Shown: one piece after another, positions 29,003 through 38,900 of the stretch
Numbering within the stretch: the first letter of the stretch is position 1
Layout of the letters: every line of letters starts with the position of its first letter
From: Chryseobacterium sp. Marseille-Q5410
GTDB taxonomy: Bacteria; Bacteroidota; Bacteroidia; Flavobacteriales; Weeksellaceae
Length of the DNA stretch: 64,000 nt
NCBI GenBank assembly: GCA_946892665.1
Contig: CAMPOT010000002.1
Location: forward strand, 62,001 to 126,000
Direction: 5' to 3'
Made by a program: the position numbers and the translations under genes
The notes under the pieces: generated by a model
Databases searched by the model: none
The model's input: the letters and a program-made list of their open reading frames with translations, nothing else
Told to the model about the DNA's origin: nothing

Positions 29003-29665
29003 TTATTTTCCGCCTAAAATGCTTCCCAATAATCCACCTAATCCACCTTGTGATTGTTGTTGCTGATTCCCACCACCAAGCACGGATCCCAGAATATCAT
29101 TCAAAGGATTGCCAGAATTGCTGGCTTGCGAACCACCTAAAACGCTTCCTAAAATATCATTCAATGGGTTTGATGGTTCCGCTTGCACTTGGCTTTGCGC
29201 ACCACCTAAAATTCCACCCAACAAATCACCTAAACCTCCACCGGAAGTTACACCATTTGATTGTTTCTCTTTACCGATATACCCCATAATTACAGGTGCC
29301 AACATTGCCAAAATAGGGCCGATTTTGTCCATGGAAATTCCGGTATTCTGAGAAAGTTGATTTTCTACGGTAGCCTTTTGACCTCCGAAAATGTGATCCA
29401 AAATAGAACCACCTTCCTGTTGACGTGCTTCTACTTGAGCAGGATTGTCGAGAATACTTCCGTCGTGGTCTCTGTCTAAAGCATTATTTAAAGCTTCTGC
29501 CTCGTTGGGATCTTCTTGTGATTTTTTTCTTAAATACGAAATAACCAATGGCGCTGCAACTGCTAAAAGTGCAATAATCTGGTTCTTGCTGATGCCGAAT
29601 TTATTTTCAGCTTGTACCGCGACTTGGTTTCCGGCGTTTCCCGTAATTAAATCAATTAAACTCAT
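29003..29665 (-). CDS. DUF937 family protein
   Basis: 220 residues from the ATG at 29665 (MSLIDLITGNAGNQ). N-terminal helical DUF937 region (ISKNQIIALLAVAAPLVISYLRKK; then KIGPILAMLAPVIMGYIGKE), an Asp-rich DRDHDGSILDN that looks like a calcium-binding loop, and a Gly-rich C-terminus in which NPLNDILGSVLGG occurs twice and GGLGDLLGGILGG-like segments at both ends. Function unknown. No signal peptide. Confidence 0.8.
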   Translation of the reverse strand: MSLIDLITGNAGNQVAVQAENKFGISKNQIIALLAVAAPLVISYLRKKSQEDPNEAEALNNALDRDHDGSILDNPAQVEARQQEGGSILDHIFGGQKATVENQLSQNTGISMDKIGPILAMLAPVIMGYIGKEKQSNGVTSGGGLGDLLGGILGGAQSQVQAEPSNPLNDILGSVLGGSQASNSGNPLNDILGSVLGGGNQQQQSQGGLGGLLGSILGGK

Positions 29666-29772
29666 AGTTTGTATTTTTTTGTGATTAAATATGAAAATCA
29701 AATTTAACAAAAAAATGCTCCGAGATGGTTTTTTAAACTGATAAAGTATTGTTAAAGTTTTTGATGAATAAT

Positions 29773-30282
29773 TTAATTTTTAAAAATTGGAACATTGGAA
29801 CATGCTTCGCCAAACATCAGCGATTTCACGATTGGTTTTAGCTGTTCCACCAATTCAATATACGCATTTTCAGGAATTGATTGGTCGCTGCATCCTTTTA
29901 CCAAAACTCTTTTTCCGTTCATCTCGCTGAAATCATTAGTCTGAATAGCGTTATGCATTAATAAAACTTCCAAATCTTCACGGTTTCCAAACACGATTTT
30001 TTTAGCAACATCCGTCAGTTTTGCGGTGATCAGGAAGTATGCCCAAAGTGGTACAATCGCATCTGCAGAGTTGTAAATATAAAGGTATGCATCTTCAAAA
30101 TCTTGAGGATTGATTGCCGCTATTTTTTCGCGAAATTCTTTTTCTTTTAAAATTATACCTTCGAAAAGGAAGTCTTTCAAGTCAATACCTATTCTTTTCC
30201 CTTTAGGGATCAAGGTAGAAAGGTCGAAATTAATAAAACGACTTTCTGCAACTTTATTTTTTATTTCAAATTCTTCTGCCAT
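29773..30282 (-). CDS. DUF2480 family protein
   Basis: 169 residues starting MAEEFEIKNKVAESRFINFDLSTLIP, with LFEGIILKEKEFREKI and YIYNSADAIVPLWAYFLITAKL; this matches the Bacteroidota-specific DUF2480 family. No signal peptide, no recognisable catalytic motif. Function unknown. It is divergent from lpxB with only 42 bases between. Confidence 0.8.
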   Translation of the reverse strand: MAEEFEIKNKVAESRFINFDLSTLIPKGKRIGIDLKDFLFEGIILKEKEFREKIAAINPQDFEDAYLYIYNSADAIVPLWAYFLITAKLTDVAKKIVFGNREDLEVLLMHNAIQTNDFSEMNGKRVLVKGCSDQSIPENAYIELVEQLKPIVKSLMFGEACSNVPIFKN

Positions 30283-30292
30283 TTTTTATCTT

Positions 30293-30300
30293 TATCTTTG
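30293..30300 (+). promoter_or_regulatory. -7 box of lpxB promoter
   Basis: TATCTTTG, 24 bases upstream of the GTG start of lpxB. Confidence 0.55.
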
Positions 30301-30324
30301 AGCAAAATTACAACTTTTTAGCAA

Positions 30325-31431
30325 GTGAAATACTATATCATCGCAGGGGAAGCGTCCGGAGATTTACATGCTTCTAATTTAATGAAGTCTATTTTGAAAA
30401 AGGATTCTACCGCTGAATTTCGTTTTTGGGGAGGAGATTTGATGGCGGATGTTGCGGGTTTTCCGCCGGTGAAACATTATAAAGATTTGGCTTTCATGGG
30501 ATTTTTAGAAGTGGCGAAAAACCTGAGGACGATTCTTGGAAATATTAAGTTTTGTAAAAAAGATATTGCTGCTTATCAACCAAACGTGTTGGTTTTGGTT
30601 GATTATCCGGGATTTAATTTGAGAATTGCTGAGTTCGCGAAATCGTTGGGAATTAAAGTGGTTTATTATATTTCTCCGCAACTTTGGGCATGGAAAGAAG
30701 GTCGCGTTGAAAAAATAAGAAATTTTGTTGATGAAATGCTTGTGATTCTTCCTTTTGAGAAAGGATTTTATAAAAAACATCATGTTGATGCACATTTCGT
30801 AGGTCATCCTTTGCTCGATGCAATTTCTGACTTGCAGAAAATTTCTGAGGAAGATTTTAAAAAAGAACATGGTTTAAACGAGAAAGAAATCATTGCACTT
30901 TTGCCAGGATCACGAGAACAGGAAGTCGAAAAAATGTTGGCTTTAATGCTTTCTGTACGTCCTTTTTTTAAAAATTATCAGTTTGTAATTGCCGGTGCAC
31001 CAAGTTTGACTAAAGAATTTTATAGCAAGTTTGTAGATGATGATGTGCATTTTGTTTCTAATAAAACCTATGATTTATTGCGATGTTCAAGGGCAGCTTT
31101 GGTGACTTCCGGAACGGCGACGCTCGAAACCGCCCTTCTGAATGTACCAGAAGTTGTTTGCTATCGAAGCAGCACAATATCGTATGAAATCGGGAAAAGA
31201 GTAGTGAAAAATATTAAATTTATTTCTTTAGTAAATTTAATTATGGATCGTGAAGTAGTAACAGAATTGATTCAGAAGGATCTGAATACTGAAAATTTAG
31301 TAAAAGAACTTCAACAAATTTTGGACGGGGAAAAGCGCGAAGAAATGTTGCAAAACTTTGAACTTCTCCGCGAAAAACTCGGGGGAAAAGGAGCGAGTGA
31401 TCATGCTGCTGAAATTATTGTGAATAGCTGA
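30325..31431 (+). CDS. lpxB: Lipid-A-disaccharide synthase
   Basis: 368 residues, GTG start giving MKYYIIAGEASGDLHASNLM, the usual LpxB N-terminus. Family GT19: it joins UDP-diacylglucosamine and lipid X into the disaccharide of lipid A at the inner membrane. Visible motifs: RFWGGDLMADVAGF, VDYPGFNLRIA, YYISPQLWAWKEGRV, FVGHPLLD, ALLPGSREQEV and TSGTATLETALL. Complete. A ComEC-like gene follows 43 bases later. Confidence 0.96.
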   Translation: MKYYIIAGEASGDLHASNLMKSILKKDSTAEFRFWGGDLMADVAGFPPVKHYKDLAFMGFLEVAKNLRTILGNIKFCKKDIAAYQPNVLVLVDYPGFNLRIAEFAKSLGIKVVYYISPQLWAWKEGRVEKIRNFVDEMLVILPFEKGFYKKHHVDAHFVGHPLLDAISDLQKISEEDFKKEHGLNEKEIIALLPGSREQEVEKMLALMLSVRPFFKNYQFVIAGAPSLTKEFYSKFVDDDVHFVSNKTYDLLRCSRAALVTSGTATLETALLNVPEVVCYRSSTISYEIGKRVVKNIKFISLVNLIMDREVVTELIQKDLNTENLVKELQQILDGEKREEMLQNFELLREKLGGKGASDHAAEIIVNS

Positions 31432-31474
31432 CCTTTCTCTTTGTAATCGTGGTTTAATTGTAATTGAAAATAAA

Positions 31475-33244
31475 TTGCAAAAGCAGCCATTACTTATTCT
31501 TTGCATTTGCTTTATTCTGGGAATTTTTTTGCAGGATTATTTTCCGTTGCAAAGATTTTCTATTCTCATTTTATTGATATGCAGCTTTTTATCTTTAGGT
31601 ATTTATTTTGTTAAAGGATTTTATGCTCATCGGATGCGACATGTCTCGTTGTTTGTTTTATTCTTTTCACTGGGTGTTTTCGCGCACGATCTCCATTCGA
31701 AGAAACCGGATTTGCCGATTCTTGAAAGCAAAGAAACTATTGTTTTCAAAATCAATAAAAAACTAAATTCCAACGAGAAAAACCGTCGTTACGAAATCAC
31801 GGCTTGGAAAGGAAAAGAATCTTTTTTAAGTGTTCTTTCTGTACCAAAATCCGAGATCGAACTCGATTTTCTGCACTATTATAAAGGTGAAATTTACATC
31901 AATCAGCTTCAAAAACCATATTATGATTTTCAGTTTGATTATGGAAAATATTTGGCAAGAAAACAGATTTATTTTCAAGCTTATTTGCCTAATTCATTCA
32001 AATCTGGATTGCGAAATGATTTGAGTTTAGCCGAAAAAATCAAACAAAAAAGATTAGAAACTTTAAGTAAAATCGATCGTGCCCAATTAAGTAAAAAATC
32101 GCGGGAATTTACCAAAGGAATTATCCTTGCGGATCGGACTGAGATGGATCAGGAGACGGTTCAGGATTTCAGTAAATCCGGATTGATGCATATTTTGGCG
32201 ATTTCCGGTTCGCACATGGCGATTATTTTCTGGTTGATTTTGCTTGTTTTAAATTGGATATTTCCTCCAAAATTTAGGAATTTCAAAATGGTTTTTGCCT
32301 TGGTTTTGATTTGGGCATTTGCGAGTTTTATTGATTACGGAAGCTCGGTGGTTCGAAGTTGTATCATGATTTCTGCGTATTATATTTTCGTGATTTTGCA
32401 ACGAAAACCCGATTTGCTTCATTCGATGGCTTTGGCAGCATTTGGGTTGCTCATTTTCGATACGCAGCAACTTTTTGACGTAGGTTTTCAGCTAAGTTTT
32501 GTGGCGGTTTTTGGAATTTTCTGGCTCAACAAGCCGATTTTAAAATACTTGCCAAAGCCCAAAAATAATTTTCAAATTTTCCTGGTGAATGTAGTTTCCG
32601 TGAGTTTTGCAGCGCAAATCGCGACGCTGCCGATCGTTATTTATTACTTTCATCAATATTCTTTGGTATCGATTTTTGCGAATTTGTTGGTAATTCCTTT
32701 TTCGGAAATTATTATTATATTTTCACTGTTGATGACCTTACTTATCGCTTTTTCCGTTCAGTTTTTTTGGTTGAATTTGCTTTATGATAAAGTTGTTATT
32801 CTAACTTTAAAAATGATTCATTGGTTCGCCGATATCGATTTTGCTTTCCATAGAATGATTCCGATGACTTTCCTTGAAGTGCTCGTCGCTTTTGCGGTGG
32901 TTTGGTTTTTACGATTTGCGATTTTGAAACCGACAATGAAAACTGTTTCAAAAGTGGTCTATTTTCTTCTCCTCTTATTTGCACTGCGACTATTACTCAA
33001 TTATAAAGCTGCACAAATTGATGAGGTTTTGGAACATTATTATTTTAAAGAGAAAATAGTTTCGGTGAAAAAAGATAAAAAAGTTGTATTTGTTTTAAGA
33101 GAAAAATCAAATTACCAGAAAGTCCAACAATATATTATTGAACCCTATTTAACTGCGAGAAGAGTTAATAATTTTGAGATTAAAATTTTACCAAAAGGGG
33201 TACATGAAGTTCAGATTGAAGGCAAGAATTATTATTTTGATTAG
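31475..33244 (+). CDS. ComEC/Rec2 family DNA-uptake channel protein, short form
   Basis: 589 residues with a TTG start; no better ATG is in frame upstream. Three hydrophobic segments and a DUF4131-type region come first (about 1-200), then the Competence domain, recognised from HILAISGSHMAIIFWLILLVLNW and RSCIMISAYYI (residues about 225-460), with further membrane segments. The C-terminal metallo-beta-lactamase-like domain of full ComEC proteins is absent; a short soluble tail ends the protein. In competent species ComEC carries single-stranded DNA across the inner membrane. Competence of this organism is not shown. Confidence 0.85.
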   Translation: MQKQPLLILCICFILGIFLQDYFPLQRFSILILLICSFLSLGIYFVKGFYAHRMRHVSLFVLFFSLGVFAHDLHSKKPDLPILESKETIVFKINKKLNSNEKNRRYEITAWKGKESFLSVLSVPKSEIELDFLHYYKGEIYINQLQKPYYDFQFDYGKYLARKQIYFQAYLPNSFKSGLRNDLSLAEKIKQKRLETLSKIDRAQLSKKSREFTKGIILADRTEMDQETVQDFSKSGLMHILAISGSHMAIIFWLILLVLNWIFPPKFRNFKMVFALVLIWAFASFIDYGSSVVRSCIMISAYYIFVILQRKPDLLHSMALAAFGLLIFDTQQLFDVGFQLSFVAVFGIFWLNKPILKYLPKPKNNFQIFLVNVVSVSFAAQIATLPIVIYYFHQYSLVSIFANLLVIPFSEIIIIFSLLMTLLIAFSVQFFWLNLLYDKVVILTLKMIHWFADIDFAFHRMIPMTFLEVLVAFAVVWFLRFAILKPTMKTVSKVVYFLLLLFALRLLLNYKAAQIDEVLEHYYFKEKIVSVKKDKKVVFVLREKSNYQKVQQYIIEPYLTARRVNNFEIKILPKGVHEVQIEGKNYYFD

Positions 33245-33322
33245 TGGAATAGTATTTATTTAGAAAGATTATAAACTAAAAAAATCTGATTAATCTCACC
33301 TTTAAATACCTTAACAATTTTT

Positions 33323-33330
33323 TAACTTTG
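33323..33330 (+). promoter_or_regulatory. -7 box of the sdhCAB promoter
   Basis: TAACTTTG, 26 bases before the sdhC ATG at 33357. Confidence 0.65.
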
Positions 33331-33356
33331 TGGAAATTCAAATTTAAACAATAATT

Positions 33357-34019
33357 ATGGCAGGATTAACAAGTTCTACTATCGGTAGAAAGTACGCAAT
33401 GGCATTGTCTGCAATGTTTTTGCTCATATTCCTTATCATGCACCTTTCGGTGAATTTACTTTCAATTTGCAGCCCTTCAGCTTTTAACGCCGCATCGGAA
33501 TTTATGGGTTACAACCCGCTTATTCAGTTCCTGATGCAGCCAATTTTGGGATTTGCTGTGGTGTTTCATTTCGTGATGGGATTTGTTCTGGAATTAAAAA
33601 ACCGAAGTGCAAGACCAGTAAAATATGCAGTAAACCAAGGTTCAGCCAACTCTACTTGGATGTCTAGAAATATGATTATTTCCGGCTTGGTAGTTTTAGC
33701 TTTTTTAGGATTACACCTTTATGATTTTTGGTGGCACGAAATCAACTTCAAGTATATCGAAGGGAACACGCCGGAAAATGGTAGATTTTGGGCGGAACTT
33801 CATGAAAAATTTGCTGACCCGTTGAGAGTTGTTTTTTATGTAATTTCTTTTGTATTATTAGGATTGCATTTGGCGCATGGTTTCCAATCATCTTTCCAAT
33901 CCGTAGGAGCGCGTCATCCGAAATACACTCCTGTTATCAAAACTTTGGGAAATTGGTATTCCATTCTTATTCCTGCAGGATTTATTTTCATTGCAGTATT
34001 TCACTTTTTAACTCAATAA
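33357..34019 (+). CDS. sdhC: Succinate dehydrogenase cytochrome b subunit
   Basis: 220 residues, five membrane segments with His residues suited to haem ligation (FLIMHLSVNL, FHFVMGF, FLGLHLYDFWWH, LLGLHLAHGFQSSFQ). One long anchor instead of separate SdhC and SdhD is the type seen in Bacillus and Wolinella enzymes, usually with two haems. It links complex II to menaquinone. First gene of sdhCAB. Confidence 0.95.
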   Translation: MAGLTSSTIGRKYAMALSAMFLLIFLIMHLSVNLLSICSPSAFNAASEFMGYNPLIQFLMQPILGFAVVFHFVMGFVLELKNRSARPVKYAVNQGSANSTWMSRNMIISGLVVLAFLGLHLYDFWWHEINFKYIEGNTPENGRFWAELHEKFADPLRVVFYVISFVLLGLHLAHGFQSSFQSVGARHPKYTPVIKTLGNWYSILIPAGFIFIAVFHFLTQ

Positions 34020-34020
34020 A

Positions 34021-34068
34021 TTTTAAGTTTTAATTATTCTAAAATTTAAAGTTTAAAATTTAAAATTT
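34021..34068. repeat. Heptad-periodic inverted repeat in the sdhC-sdhA spacer
   Basis: TTTTAAG, TTTTAAT, a 6-nt centre, then AAAATTT, AAAGTTT, AAAATTT, AAAATTT, all in 7-bp steps. The two halves are nearly complementary. It fills almost the whole 56-bp spacer. Confidence 0.75.
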
Positions 34069-34075
34069 CTAAAAA

Positions 34076-36088
34076 ATGAGCAAATTAGATTCAAAAATTC
34101 CGGCTGGTCCTTTAGCGGACAAATGGAAAAATCATAAAAACCACATGAACCTTGTTGCACCAAACAACCGTGATAAAATTGATGTCATCGTTGTAGGAAC
34201 CGGTTTGGCAGGTGGTTCTGCTGCGGCGACTTTAGCAGAACAGGGATATAACGTAAAAGCATTTTGCTACCAGGATTCACCAAGAAGAGCGCACTCAATC
34301 GCAGCTCAAGGTGGTATCAACGCAGCAAAAAACTATCAAGGTGATGGAGATTCTACTTACCGATTGTTTTACGATACCATCAAAGGTGGAGATTACCGTG
34401 CAAGAGAAGCAAATGTGTACAGACTTGCAGAGGTTTCAGCAAATATTATTGATCAATGTGTGGCACAAGGTGTTCCTTTCGGAAGAGAATACGGTGGACA
34501 ATTGGACAACCGTTCTTTCGGTGGGGTTCAGGTAAAAAGAACTTTCTACGCAAAAGGTCAAACAGGACAACAGCTTTTGTTGGGAGCATATTCCGCGATG
34601 AGCCGTCAAATCGGAAAGGGACGTATCAAAATGTACAACCGTCACGAAATGATGGATTTGGTAATTGTTGATGGTAAAGCAAGAGGAATAATCGCAAGAA
34701 ACTTGGTAACCGGAGAAATTGAAAAACATTCCGCACACGCGGTTGTCATCGCTTCCGGAGGTTATGGAAACGTCTATTTCCTTTCTACAAACGCAATGGG
34801 ATCCAATGTTTCTGCAGCCTGGAAAATTCATAAAAAAGGAGCGTATTTCGCAAATCCTTGTTATGTACAGATTCACCCAACCTGTATTCCGGTTCATGGT
34901 ACACAGCAATCAAAACTTACTTTGATGTCGGAATCTTTAAGAAACTCAGGAAGAATTTGGGTTCCGAAAAATATCGAAGATGCAGAAGCAATTCGGGCTG
35001 GAAGATTAAAACCTGAAAATATCGCTGAAGAAAACAGAGATTATTATTTAGAAAGAAGATATCCGGCTTTTGGAAACTTGGTTCCTCGTGATGTGGCTTC
35101 TAGAGCGGCAAAAGAAAGATGTGATGCAGGTTTCGGGATCGAAAACAACGATACAAAAGAAGGCGTTTTTTTGGATTTCTCAACAGAAATCATGAAAAAA
35201 GGAAATGAGGCAGCTTTAGAGAAAAATATTCATAATCCTTCTCCACAACAAATCTACGATCTTGGTAAAGCTTGGGTGGAAGAAAAGTACGGAAACCTTT
35301 TCCAGATGTACGAAAAAATTACTGCGGATAATCCGTATGTAACTCCAATGAAGATTTATCCGGCGGTTCACTACACCATGGGTGGGGTTTGGGTTGATTA
35401 CAACTTGCAATCTACCATTCCAGGATGTTTCGTAATTGGTGAGGCAAACTTCTCTGACCACGGTGCAAACAGATTAGGAGCATCTGCATTGATGCAAGGT
35501 CTTGCGGATGGTTATTTCGTGCTTCCTTATACCATTGCGGATTATCTTTCTGCAGATATTAGAACGGGAGCAATTCCTACAAACTCAGCAGAATTTGATG
35601 TTGCTGAAAAAGAAATTCAGGATAAAATTAATTTCTTCATTAATAATAACGGACAACATTCCGTAGATTATTTCCATAAAAAATTGGGACACATCATGTG
35701 GAACAAAGTAGGAATGGGAAGAACTCCGGAAGGTTTGAGAGAAGCGATTTCTGAAATCGAAGAAGTAAGAAAAGAATTTTGGAAAGACGTTAGAGTTCCA
35801 GGTTCCAACGACGAAATGAATCCTGAATTGGAAAAAGCATTCAGAGTTGCAGATTTCTTGGAATTAGGACAATTGATGGCAATTGATGCTTTGAAAAGAG
35901 AAGAATCCTGTGGAGGCCATTTCCGATGGGATCACGCAACACCTGAAGGTGAAGCGGAACGTGATGATGAAAACTTCAAATACGTAGCCGCATGGGAATA
36001 CCAAGGAAACGACATTAATCAGGAAATAATGCACAAAGAAGACCTGCTTTATGAAAATATCGAAGTGAAAACAAGAAGTTATAAATAA
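34076..36088 (+). CDS. sdhA: Succinate dehydrogenase flavoprotein subunit
   Basis: 670 residues. FAD-binding [20 protein letters not shown] near residue 40, the FAD-His region [30 protein letters not shown], and [48 protein letters not shown]. Oxidises succinate to fumarate in the TCA cycle and respiratory chain; the long form is typical of the menaquinone-linked enzymes. Second gene of sdhCAB. Confidence 0.97.
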   Translation: MSKLDSKIPAGPLADKWKNHKNHMNLVAPNNRDKIDVIVVGTGLAGGSAAATLAEQGYNVKAFCYQDSPRRAHSIAAQGGINAAKNYQGDGDSTYRLFYDTIKGGDYRAREANVYRLAEVSANIIDQCVAQGVPFGREYGGQLDNRSFGGVQVKRTFYAKGQTGQQLLLGAYSAMSRQIGKGRIKMYNRHEMMDLVIVDGKARGIIARNLVTGEIEKHSAHAVVIASGGYGNVYFLSTNAMGSNVSAAWKIHKKGAYFANPCYVQIHPTCIPVHGTQQSKLTLMSESLRNSGRIWVPKNIEDAEAIRAGRLKPENIAEENRDYYLERRYPAFGNLVPRDVASRAAKERCDAGFGIENNDTKEGVFLDFSTEIMKKGNEAALEKNIHNPSPQQIYDLGKAWVEEKYGNLFQMYEKITADNPYVTPMKIYPAVHYTMGGVWVDYNLQSTIPGCFVIGEANFSDHGANRLGASALMQGLADGYFVLPYTIADYLSADIRTGAIPTNSAEFDVAEKEIQDKINFFINNNGQHSVDYFHKKLGHIMWNKVGMGRTPEGLREAISEIEEVRKEFWKDVRVPGSNDEMNPELEKAFRVADFLELGQLMAIDALKREESCGGHFRWDHATPEGEAERDDENFKYVAAWEYQGNDINQEIMHKEDLLYENIEVKTRSYK

Positions 36089-36111
36089 TCTCCGAAAAAG
36101 TAAATATTAAA

Positions 36112-36879
36112 ATGAGTGCTAAAAAAGGATTAAACCTGACTCTGAAAATTTGGAGACAGAAAAATAATAAATCAAAAGGTCAGTTTGAAACCTATAAAAT
36201 TTCAGACGTTTCCACCGACTCTTCCTTTCTGGAAATGTTGGATATGCTCAATGAGAAGCTTATTAATGAAGGAAAAGAACCTGTAGCTTTCGATCACGAC
36301 TGCCGCGAAGGAATCTGCGGAATGTGTTCGCTATATATCAACGGTAGAGCTCACGGTCCGGATACCGGAATTACCACTTGCCAGTTACACATGAGAATGT
36401 TCAAAGATGGCGAAACCATTCATATCGAACCTTGGCGTAGTGCCGCTTTTCCTGTAATTAAGGATTTAGTGGTGGACAGAAGCGCTTTCGATAAAGTAAT
36501 GGCTGCTGGTGGCTTTATTTCCGTGAACACTTCCGGAAATACTTTGGACGCTAACGCAATTCTTGTTCCGAAAGATGATGCAGACAAAGCAATGGATGCC
36601 GCAGCTTGTATCGGTTGTGGAGCTTGTGTGGCGACCTGTAAAAACGGATCAGCAATGTTATTTGTTGGTGCAAAAGTTTCCCAATATGCGTTGCTTCCGC
36701 AAGGTAGAGTAGAAGCGCAAAGAAGAGTTCTAAGCATGGTAAAAGCCATGGACGAAGAAGGCTTCGGTAACTGTTCCAATACTGGCGCTTGCGAAGTTGA
36801 ATGTCCTAAAGGAATTTCTTTGGAAGTAATCGCAAGAATGAACCGCGAGTTTATGGCAGCGAATATCAACCGAGGATAA
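36112..36879 (+). CDS. sdhB: Succinate dehydrogenase iron-sulfur subunit
   Basis: 255 residues with the 2Fe-2S Cys cluster in [19 protein letters not shown], a 4Fe-4S motif [20 protein letters not shown] and a 3Fe-4S segment [16 protein letters not shown]. Carries electrons from SdhA to the quinone site in SdhC. 23 bases after sdhA; a strong terminator follows. Confidence 0.97.
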   Translation: MSAKKGLNLTLKIWRQKNNKSKGQFETYKISDVSTDSSFLEMLDMLNEKLINEGKEPVAFDHDCREGICGMCSLYINGRAHGPDTGITTCQLHMRMFKDGETIHIEPWRSAAFPVIKDLVVDRSAFDKVMAAGGFISVNTSGNTLDANAILVPKDDADKAMDAAACIGCGACVATCKNGSAMLFVGAKVSQYALLPQGRVEAQRRVLSMVKAMDEEGFGNCSNTGACEVECPKGISLEVIARMNREFMAANINRG

Positions 36880-36898
36880 TATCTTTATTAAAATCTAC

Positions 36899-36933
36899 AA
36901 AAATCCGTTTTCCTACACCGAAAGCGGATTTTT
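36899..36933 (+). terminator. Terminator of sdhCAB
   Basis: AAATCCGTTTTC and GAAAGCGGATTT form a 12-bp stem with one mismatch and a T tail. Confidence 0.85.
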
Positions 36934-36990
36934 CATTGTTAAAATTTCCCAAAAAATAGTCTAAAATTTTCTTTGCCTCTTTATATAACT

Positions 36991-36998
36991 TACTTTTG
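36991..36998 (+). promoter_or_regulatory. -7 box before the TlpA-like lipoprotein gene
   Basis: TACTTTTG, about 65 bases before the ATG at 37064. A TTTG lies 15 bases further upstream, closer than usual. Confidence 0.5.
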
Positions 36999-37063
36999 TT
37001 CTCGTTATATTTAGAAAGAATAAAAATGTAATTGTAAACAAATTTATACACAACAATACAAAC

Positions 37064-38563
37064 ATGAGTAAATATTTTTTAATGCTGATTTTTGCTTTCG
37101 TAGCAATGTCATGTTCAAAAAAGGTAGAAGTAAAAGGTAATTTCGCAGGTGGATCACCACTCGAAAGAATCGAATTTATCGAAGCGTCAGGTGTTGCAAC
37201 TTTGCCTTTGGTCAATTTAGGAGTAGATTCAAAAGGAAGCTTTTCCGGAAGTTTTGAAGCTCCGAAAAACGGAATGTACATCATGTCTTATGCCGGAAAA
37301 ACTGCGATGATTTACTTAAAAGGTGGGCAGCAACTGAATATTTCTGGGCAAGCAGCAAATTTTCCTAATCAATATACCATCACTGGTGATGCTAAAAATA
37401 ACAACGATTTCCTAATGGATGTGCAAAAATTCGTACAAGGGTATGCAGCCAAAATTAATGTGGGGGAATTGGTAAGCAAAAATGAAGATGCTTTCTTAAA
37501 AGAAATCGAAAAAATCAAAAATGATTTTGTAACCAATATTGATGCTGCAGCGAAAAAAACTTCGGCTGACAACGAGGTGGTTCAGTATAAAAAAGACGAA
37601 TTGAATGCAAGTTTGTTGGGATTGATGAACCAATACGAAATCAATCATGCACAAATTACGCAAAATCCTAATTATAAGGCTTCTAAAAATTTTAAAGATG
37701 CGGAAGCAAAACTTGATGCAGATAGCGACAGAATGTTGAAAAATCAGCCAATTTACAGAAATTATTTGTTAGGTAAATTGAGTCCTGAGTTCCAGAAATT
37801 TGCATCCGCAAACAGCAAAAATGGAACGGAATTGTCTTCTGAGGTTTTCGCGAAATTTTTAGATACCAAAAAAGATCTTTCTCAAACGGCCAAAGATTAT
37901 CTTTTAGCGTTCGTGCTTTCCAGCGGTGATATTACGCCGGGAATGACCAAGGAAAACTCAGAGAAAATTTCCAAAATCATCAAAGAAAAAATTAAAGATA
38001 GCCAAATTAAAAAAGATTTGGAAAGAATCCAATTTGTAATTGTAGGTCCAAAAGTGGGTAAGGCAATGAGCACCGCAAAACTAGTGAAAGCAGACGGAAG
38101 CGATTATAAATTTGCTGCCGGAAAACCAACCTTGGTGATGTTCTACGCTTCGTGGAATCCTTACATTGCTGAAGGAACGGTTCCTGTATTGAAAGAAGTA
38201 GTGAATTTCTACAAATCAAAGATGGATTTCACTTTCGTTAATCTGGACGATACCAAAGACCAATTTGTAAAAACAAGCAACGCACTTTTGAAAGGAATTC
38301 CGGGGATCAATGTTTATGGTGATGGGGGAATGAACGCACAAATTGCGAAAGATGTGGGAATTTATGGTTTCAAACTTCCTTCTTTCGTAGTGTTGGATAA
38401 AGATGGAAAAATTGCGAGCCGATTCTTCTACAACCTTGGTGATCCGGAAATCGTTACGGTTTTGGATAAACTTTCCGGATTGAAAGCACCGATGGTGCAG
38501 CCGGAAGCTACTTTGCAAAACGATTTATTGTCGCCGCAGCCAGAAGTTGCTCCAACAAAGTAA
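37064..38563 (+). CDS. TlpA-like (redoxin fold) lipoprotein without CXXC
   Basis: 499 residues. Lipoprotein signal MSKYFLMLIFAFVAMSCSKK with lipobox AMSC. Residues about 20-110 resemble the N-terminal DUF4369 domain often found with TlpA proteins; about 110-330 are helical; about 335-475 form a thioredoxin-like domain (GKPTLVMFYASWNPYIAEGTVP, FTFVNLDD, GIYGFKLPSFVVLDKDGKI). Where active members have WCxxC, this protein has WNPYI, so both redox cysteines are missing and disulfide exchange is unlikely. Probably anchored to the outer membrane or periplasmic face. Role unknown. Confidence 0.85.
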   Translation: MSKYFLMLIFAFVAMSCSKKVEVKGNFAGGSPLERIEFIEASGVATLPLVNLGVDSKGSFSGSFEAPKNGMYIMSYAGKTAMIYLKGGQQLNISGQAANFPNQYTITGDAKNNNDFLMDVQKFVQGYAAKINVGELVSKNEDAFLKEIEKIKNDFVTNIDAAAKKTSADNEVVQYKKDELNASLLGLMNQYEINHAQITQNPNYKASKNFKDAEAKLDADSDRMLKNQPIYRNYLLGKLSPEFQKFASANSKNGTELSSEVFAKFLDTKKDLSQTAKDYLLAFVLSSGDITPGMTKENSEKISKIIKEKIKDSQIKKDLERIQFVIVGPKVGKAMSTAKLVKADGSDYKFAAGKPTLVMFYASWNPYIAEGTVPVLKEVVNFYKSKMDFTFVNLDDTKDQFVKTSNALLKGIPGINVYGDGGMNAQIAKDVGIYGFKLPSFVVLDKDGKIASRFFYNLGDPEIVTVLDKLSGLKAPMVQPEATLQNDLLSPQPEVAPTK

Positions 38564-38585
38564 TTATTGTCATCAATTGAAATAT

Positions 38586-38622
38586 TTCCTGCTCATTATA
38601 TTTGGGCAGGATTTTTTTTTAT
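38586..38622 (+). terminator. Terminator after the TlpA-like gene
   Basis: TCCTGC and GCAGGA stem with one wobble extension and a nine-T tail. Confidence 0.8.
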
Positions 38623-38641
38623 ATTCGTTTAAAATTCAATC

Positions 38642-38900
38642 ATGAAAAAAGATTTACTTATTTCTTTATTGGTTGGTCCTTTTCGGGATTATCTTTACCG
38701 TTTTTTCAGTAAGTTTCGATCTTACATCGCTTGGTATATCACTTGAAACGGGAAAAATATTATCATATATTGCGGTGTTTTGCAATTTTACAGTTGCTTT
38801 CACTCTTATTATTGATGTTTTTAAAAACCAAAATCCTTCTAGATTTTTGTGGACATTAGGATTTCTGCTTTTTGGAGCTTTCGTAGGATATTTTACTTAA
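38642..38900 (+). pseudogene. Small membrane protein gene with a one-base frameshift
   Basis: The ATG at 38642 is followed by six A and reads MKKDLLISLLVG before leaving the frame that encodes the body of the protein. The other frame, open to 38900, reads KKIYLFLYWLVLFGIIFTVFSVSF and has two further membrane segments. Removing one A from the A-run joins the ATG to this frame and gives an 85-residue three-segment membrane protein, MKKIYLFLYWLV. So the gene is either broken, switched by slippage, or shows a sequencing error. Family not recognised. A TTG at 38673 in the open frame is a poor alternative start. Confidence 0.6.
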
